This document shows positions 58,646-64,000 of a stretch of 64,000 nt of DNA, in pieces; the stretch's first letter is position 1; each line of letters begins with the position of its first letter. This DNA comes from Augochlora pura (lineage: Eukaryota > Arthropoda > Insecta > Hymenoptera > Halictidae): assembly GCF_028453695.1 (NCBI RefSeq), contig NC_135781.1, forward strand, positions 1,612,001 through 1,676,000, read 5' to 3'. A program made the position numbers and the translations under genes. The notes beneath the pieces were generated by a model, which was not told where the DNA came from, ran no database searches, and worked only from the letters and a program-made list of their open reading frames with translations.

Positions 58646-60285
58646 AATAAATTTTCTAACACAACAATAACATAATGAATTGTTAACTGTTCGTTTAACA
58701 ACGGGTACACACGCATGCCAGCGATAATTCTTAATTCACTGCCGGCACGGAGTTCGCAAACTCTCGGCGGAAGAGCGCGCGCGCGCGCGCCGTTTCTATA
58801 ATCTGGCAAACAGTATCGGGACAAGAGTGCGCCCGCTCTCTATTATCGCAAGATTGCAGTTTAGTCGCGCTAATGCACGTTCTCTCGAACTCGTAACCAG
58901 TGTTTCCATCTACGCGCATTGCCCCCCGCTAATTAACCGGTTAACTGTTCCAATCTCATTGAGAACTGTCCGATCTGCCGTAATTATAATTATACCGTGG
59001 CGCGATTAATACGGTGCAACGAATTTAGTTTAAAATACTGTAGAATTACAGTAAACGTGGCTGATGTGAATTGTTTTATAACTGTGTTTAAATTGGATTT
59101 ATTTAAATTTTGATACAAATTTCTATTAACTTGGACATTTTTTTAAACTGGTTAAGGTTATACTATACTACACTATAGTACAGTATATTATTCGTAGTAC
59201 TGTGATATTTATAGTACAGTATAGTATTAGCTATAGTATTAGCAATATTGTGCTACATACACTATATTATAGTAAACCAATATTATACTATATCCAGTAC
59301 AAGTACCATTAACGGTACTACACTATATCCAACATCGTCGATGCAATAAAATCCGCTCTCTACTCGACTCACACACGCTCGCCTACACAACAGTAAAATA
59401 TCGCAAAGCAATCCGTAGTAATCGACAGAGAATTCGTTTAGTTTGATAGAAAGGAGAGAAAGAGGGATATATATATATGTATATAATCGGCGTGTTGAAC
59501 CAAGCCAATATCTGGCTAAGGTATTTAGGAATCTTCCCGTCCCGATGGGGAGGAGGGGGAGTGGGGGCACCGCCGTTCGCGAGATGAGAAATTCTTCTTC
59601 ATCTTTCGTTACACGAGCAAGAATAATCGGCTCCCTCGGACCCGGGATCCAACGCGAATTCCTTCAAATATTTGCTCGACTCTGAAAAAAAATCTGTAAT
59701 TTTACGACGGGAACAGAGGGAGGGGCGACGGGACGACGGGGAAACGTCGACGTATTGGGATGACCGGAAAAGTAATGCCGGTATTTTACATCAAATTTGA
59801 GCTGATAAATTTTTCTATTTTTACGACGAAAAAATTTCGACGAAATATTTTTCCAGTCGCTGAAAAAATTAATAGGAATTTTCGACGCCGAATTTCACTC
59901 GCGGCGTTTCTTTTTTCTGCGCGGCGTCTTTCAGCTTTTTCACCGATCCCGGCAATCAGGACCACGGGCTTTTACGAAGAGTTATAGGCTATTTCACTCC
60001 CGGAACAACGTCTTCGGCTTTCAACCAATTACGCGAATTGCTGCGCACCGCCGCGGCCGACTCCCCCGTCATCCCCCTCCCTTTCGCAGCTTGATATTCA
60101 TGTTTCAACCCAGCGCGCCAGTCTTGGGCTTTCAAATGCATGGAATTATTCCGGCGGAAACGACGCGTCGGATCTAATTAGCCTCTTAATGGGAAATCGA
60201 GACGCCGATTTGTCCGACTTCAGCGGAAAAATCGCCGCAGCGTTACCAAGCAAATGTTCAATCGCGAATCGCGAAGATTCCTGAA
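58646..60285. other. No gene recognised
   Basis: CpG-rich DNA at 58690-59010 includes a GCGCGC run at 58778-58790. TACTATAGTA-type repeats lie at 59160-59330 and CpG-rich DNA at 59460-60280. No exon is supported. Confidence 0.45.
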
Positions 60286-60289
60286 AGGA

Positions 60290-60870
60290 TTAACGAGAAA
60301 TTGGCCAAATTCAATTGACGATATCTCCGCGAAAAATCATTGTAAAAAGACGACTCTTTTTTTAAATTAAAGCCTGAAACGTCTACTTTAAAACAACGTT
60401 CATTAATTCAAAATTCTTTACATCCTTGCCTTAGTAACGATTTAAACAAGATCCCATGTTCCAAATGGTAACTAAAATGGTCATATCAAAAATCGCCAAC
60501 TTTGAAAAATCGCACACAGATCGAAGAATTTTTTTGAAGGACGCCACTTGCGGTGAATTAAAGTTCAATCTTTCCCCTTTAATTTGAAAAAAGAGCACCC
60601 GGCTGCGATTTTTTCCCACGAAGTTATAGGAGTTTGAAGTTGACCAGTTTTCGCCCGGAATTTGTCCAAATTGTCACGAAAATGGCCATATCAAAAATCG
60701 CCAAATTTGAAAAATCGCACGAAGGTCGCAGAATTTTTTTCGAAGACGCCACTTACGGTGAATTAAAGTTCAATCTTTCCCCTTTAATTTGAAAAAAAGA
60801 NCACCCGGCTGCGATTTTTTCNCGCGAAGTTATGGAAGTTTGAAGTTGACCAGTTTTCGCCTGGAATTTG
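60290..60870. repeat. Family A copy with tandem duplication, period about 205 bases
   Basis: A leading inverse module at 60330-60420 is followed by two near-identical units, about 60476-60668 and 60681-60868. Each has CATATCAAAAATCGCCAA, TGAATTAAAGTTCAATC, TTTCCCCTTTAATTTGAAAA, GGCTGCGATTTTTT and GTTTGAAGTTGACCAG. Single N bases at 60801 and 60822 lie in the second unit. Confidence 0.85.
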
Positions 60871-61298
60871 TCCGCTATTCGAATGAAGAAAAATAGAATT
60901 GACGCAGTCGTGCTATGGCAGGGGTTAATCGTACAGAATTGAAACATAGGTTGGCTCGATCGAGATGGCACGGTGATCGCGGGACTTTTCATACGGGACT
61001 ATAGCCGCGGTCACTTCGCGTCCGAAAGCCTGCTCAAAGAGAATCGGGTCCGGCGCGTTGCCGACTATCTCTGTAACCGTTCGGTGAAAACGCCGGCTAC
61101 CATTTGCGGATTCAGTTGGATAAATTGTGGGTTAACCGACAACAGAGGCAAATGCGCGCCGAGTTTCGGGCAAACATGATACACCGCGGTGTTCGTTAAA
61201 AATTCATGCGATCCCCGGGAATCGACCGAACCGCTTCGAACGAAGCCATTCGCCACGCGCTTGGTGCCGTTTTGTTTCTTTCTGCGCTGAGCAAAGCG
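60871..61298. other. No gene recognised
   Basis: CpG-rich single-copy-looking DNA. Short open frames on both strands have no recognisable product. Confidence 0.4.
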
Positions 61299-61395
61299 TT
61301 AGGGGGTCCCATAAGTTATTGTCTTTTTTTAATATGACATTAATAAATATTATTGTTTATTTGTTATTTAAGGTTTATTTATTGTGTTTTATATA
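61299..61395. repeat. Short repeat resembling a mariner-type end, copy 2
   Basis: TTAGGGGGTCCCATAAGTTA, then TCTTTTTTTAATATGACATT and TTGTTATTTAAGGTTTATTT, align with 30667-30755 in the same orientation. Confidence 0.5.
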
Positions 61396-62925
61396 GGAAC
61401 GATTTTGTTTTGTTACTTTAGGTTATCTTATTATGTCTTTTTCTAGATGTTAAAATTCAATAAAAAAAAAAAGAAAAGTCCACAGATTTATTACATATTT
61501 ATCAACCGTACGACAAACCTATTGTAAAATAATTAGTCTCCAAAATAAATTTATCAATATTAAAATAAATTTATTAATTCCCTAATACAATAAACAAAAC
61601 GCTAGAAATCTCTTTAGCGGTCATCGAGGCGTTAATAAACATATTTAAAAAGACGACAGATTGACCCTAATTCGTCAAAGTGCACGGAAATTCGAAGACG
61701 TAGGACGAAACGGCGCGAGCCACGCGAATCCTTCGATTTCCCTTTTCCGACGCGAATTGATTCCGGCCACGACGCCGTGCGATATGCCGTCGGAAATGCA
61801 TGCAAATAGGTGCGCGCGTGGGGATGCCAGGTGCACGCGTAGTACGTTCTATCGTCGCGCGCACGTGCTCGCCACCCGTGTACACGTAAACGCGGTCCGC
61901 CGATATCCTTGGAAAAATTAAATCCGCAGCCGTCGCCCGGCGGCGCCGCATGCTGAAACGTTCGCCTCCTACGGCCCCGGCGAGGTAAAGGATCGCTGTC
62001 GGATCGCTGCCGAGAAGGATTCTGCCAACGCGCGCACGCGCGTCAGCCGGTTACCCCGGTGGCAGGGGGACGTCGCGGAAGCGTTCTCTGCGTCCGGCGG
62101 ATCCGTGACTCTCTCTCGCAAGTAGCAGCCGGGGAAATTGCATATTTCAGCAGGGCTTGGTGGAACCGAAACACAACGGACGACAACGCGAAGAGACAAA
62201 CCGTCGCTCTCTCGAAAATGAAATACGGCGGCCGAGGAGGGAACGGCGGATGTCGCGATGCTCTTGTCGTGGACGACGATGACGTTGGCCTATTTTTTAG
62301 GGTGAACGGTATAGTGATTGATTTGTTTAATTTTGGAGGGTTGCGTGAATCATAATTTGTTCAATTCACTTACTCGATAATAAATAATTCATAAAACCTC
62401 GCTGCGTCGACGTATCGAAAATCGAACACAGTTATTGTTTATAAGTTAACAGTAATTGTTAACTTGTAAACGAGTAGAACAACCGTGTGCGTAGAACGCC
62501 GCAGGGCATCGGACTCTGCCAATTGGTTAAATAAAATATGTTGACGTACCTGAACGCGGTCCCCGCGGCGTGCAAGGGGGGGGGGGGGCGAAGCCAACGG
62601 CCGCTTGAAATTGCATTCCACCTTATCGTATATTTTTACTGTATGCAAAATGGCCGCGCGAAATGCAAGCACACGGATCCCGGCTTCTCACATAGACGCG
62701 CTCTACTCGGTTATATGTGTGTATGGGGGTGAGTCCGCGGATGCTCCTTGGGCCATGGTTGAAGCGGCAGCACGCTTCAAAGGAGAGAACGTTCTTCTGC
62801 ATACGAGCCGTTTATTTTCGAGAGTGACCCAGAGTTCACCATTTTTCGTCGTTGACTGTAGCAGTGCGTAGTAACAGTAATAATGGTGGTATTGTTTATG
62901 TCACAATTTCTGCTGTTTTAAGAGG
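61396..62925. other. No gene recognised
   Basis: AT-rich to 61640, then CpG-rich with many overlapping chance frames. A poly-G run of 13 lies at 62576-62588. Confidence 0.45.
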
Positions 62926-62929
62926 AATT

Positions 62930-63122
62930 GTAAATTTAGTGGAATTGTAGATTTTATGGAATTGTTAATTCAGTGGAATTGTAAAAATTTAATGAAATTG
63001 TGAAAATGGAATTGTCAATTTAATGGAATTGTGAAAATGGAATTGTCAATTTAATGGAATTGTGAAAATGGAATTGTCAATTTAATGGAATTGTAAATTC
63101 AATGGAATTGTGAATTTTATGG
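62930..63122. repeat. 31-base minisatellite
   Basis: The unit combines TTTAATGGAATTGTGAAAAT with GGAATTGTCAA. Copies near 63005 and 63036 are almost identical, with more degenerate copies on both sides. Confidence 0.9.
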
Positions 63123-63622
63123 AACAATCTTCTCACCCTCCAAGCATATAAATAATATAATTAATATAACTAATATTATAATTTCGCACGTTCACAATAA
63201 AAACAATATGTATCAATTCTTGAACGAATATAAAATTGCAGTATACCTTCGTCTCCGAACGAAAGTACACGACACAACCTGACACAACCCAACATAATTG
63301 AGAAATTAATTGACCAGACCGGGCCAGACTATTTTTCGGCTCGATTCCAACAGTTGGCGCACACGTGACACCGCTGTTGTCTAATTGGCCCCCTAATCTG
63401 ATCCCGGGAACGAGCGGTTTACGACTCCGCTGACCACCGGCTGGGGAGGAGAGACCGGTGATAAAACAATTTCTAGGCTTCTTCGTCGTCCCCGTCGACT
63501 CTTCCGCGGTCCATTGAATCTCCGCCGTGACAACCGACCTCTCTCGCTCGCCGTTTCTCGAAAGATAAAGCGGTCGACTAACAATAAAGAGAGCCTGCGG
63601 CGTCGTAAAGACCACCGACTCG

Positions 63623-63660
63623 TATAAATGGCGTGCGAAACCTCGGCTCGCGAGAGATCA
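63623..63660 (+). promoter_or_regulatory. Weak candidate TATA promoter
   Basis: TATAAATGG at 63623 lies in CpG-rich DNA, with a TCAAGT initiator-like word at 63658. An ATG at 63764 opens a short frame with a GTGAGT donor-like site at about 63823. A 25-base duplication of TAAGATCGCGTCGC words lies between (63676-63713). No protein is recognised. Confidence 0.2.
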
Positions 63661-64000
63661 AGTCGTTCCCTCCGTAAGATCGCGTCGCTCCTTCCATAAG
63701 ATCGCGTCGCGCTAGCTTTGCGACAAGAAAGCAGTGCTCGCAGGAGAATAAGTTACGCTGAGAATGGGGGTAGAAGAACGACGCATGCGCGAAGTCTCGC
63801 ACAGTTTGTTGAGCATCGTTTGTGAGTGGGTTTTTATTTATTTGTTAAAAAATTTTTCTTGCATTGTAAGTCGATCGTTATTTTATTCAGTTTATTGTTA
63901 TTATATCCAGTGTATCATTATTATATTTAGTATATCGTTAGTATATTTAATATATTATTTTTATATTCACTAGATCATTATTATACTCCATATATTATTA

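Noticed and set aside
63133..63615. 160-codon minus-strand frame
   Set aside because: Composition changes abruptly between CpG-rich and AT-rich halves, it has no recognised motif, and neighbouring frames are also open.
1..64000. CRISPR arrays, bacterial operons or prophage genes
   Set aside because: None present; tandem repeats lack CRISPR geometry and the coding evidence is eukaryotic with introns.

Overview
The window looks like nuclear DNA of an insect, most likely a hymenopteran (bee, wasp or ant). It is AT-rich DNA broken by CpG-rich stretches, with very dense CT/GA microsatellites, long G/C homopolymer runs, small TTAA-flanked terminal-inverted-repeat elements, and short exons separated by very long introns. 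It is not bacterial: the six-frame open frames are almost all low-complexity or chance frames, and the recognisable coding sequence is split by GT-AG introns.

The backbone is one gene on the + strand: a nicotinic acetylcholine receptor alpha subunit, best matched to insect alpha6. Two consecutive coding exons are present, at 13359-13498 (140 bases, start of the extracellular ligand-binding domain) and 30593-30637 (45 bases, including the loop D tryptophan). Their splice phases join correctly across a 17.1 kb intron. The signal-peptide exon was not found, and neither was the next exon, whose expected start resembles EWND. The remaining 33 kb is probably the following intron. Insect alpha6 genes are known for alternative versions of the 45-base exon; I see only one version here.

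Two other transcription-related candidates lie upstream. At 2659-3028 nine copies of a 16-base palindrome repeat every 44-45 bases. They end 39 bases before a TATA box (3068) that is followed by a consensus 5' splice site (3161). At 4783-5231 on the - strand, two open segments with matching phases flank a 122-base GT-AG interval and would encode a small cysteine-rich protein of unknown family.

Most of the rest is repeats: (a) five or six TTAA-CCC-ended miniature elements that look like piggyBac-superfamily non-autonomous copies; (b) a hairpin (foldback) element at 46597-46853; (c) a modular dispersed family, called family A here, with about ten copies and a 37-base core that occurs as an inverted pair in two of them; (d) a GACGTTTTAAAGACG-bearing family; (e) many minisatellites with exact periods of 20, 21, 24, 30, 31, 32, 44 and about 130 bases; (f) CT/GA tracts, one of which contains a 100-N assembly gap. 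Assignments to named families rest on motif memory only, with no database search.
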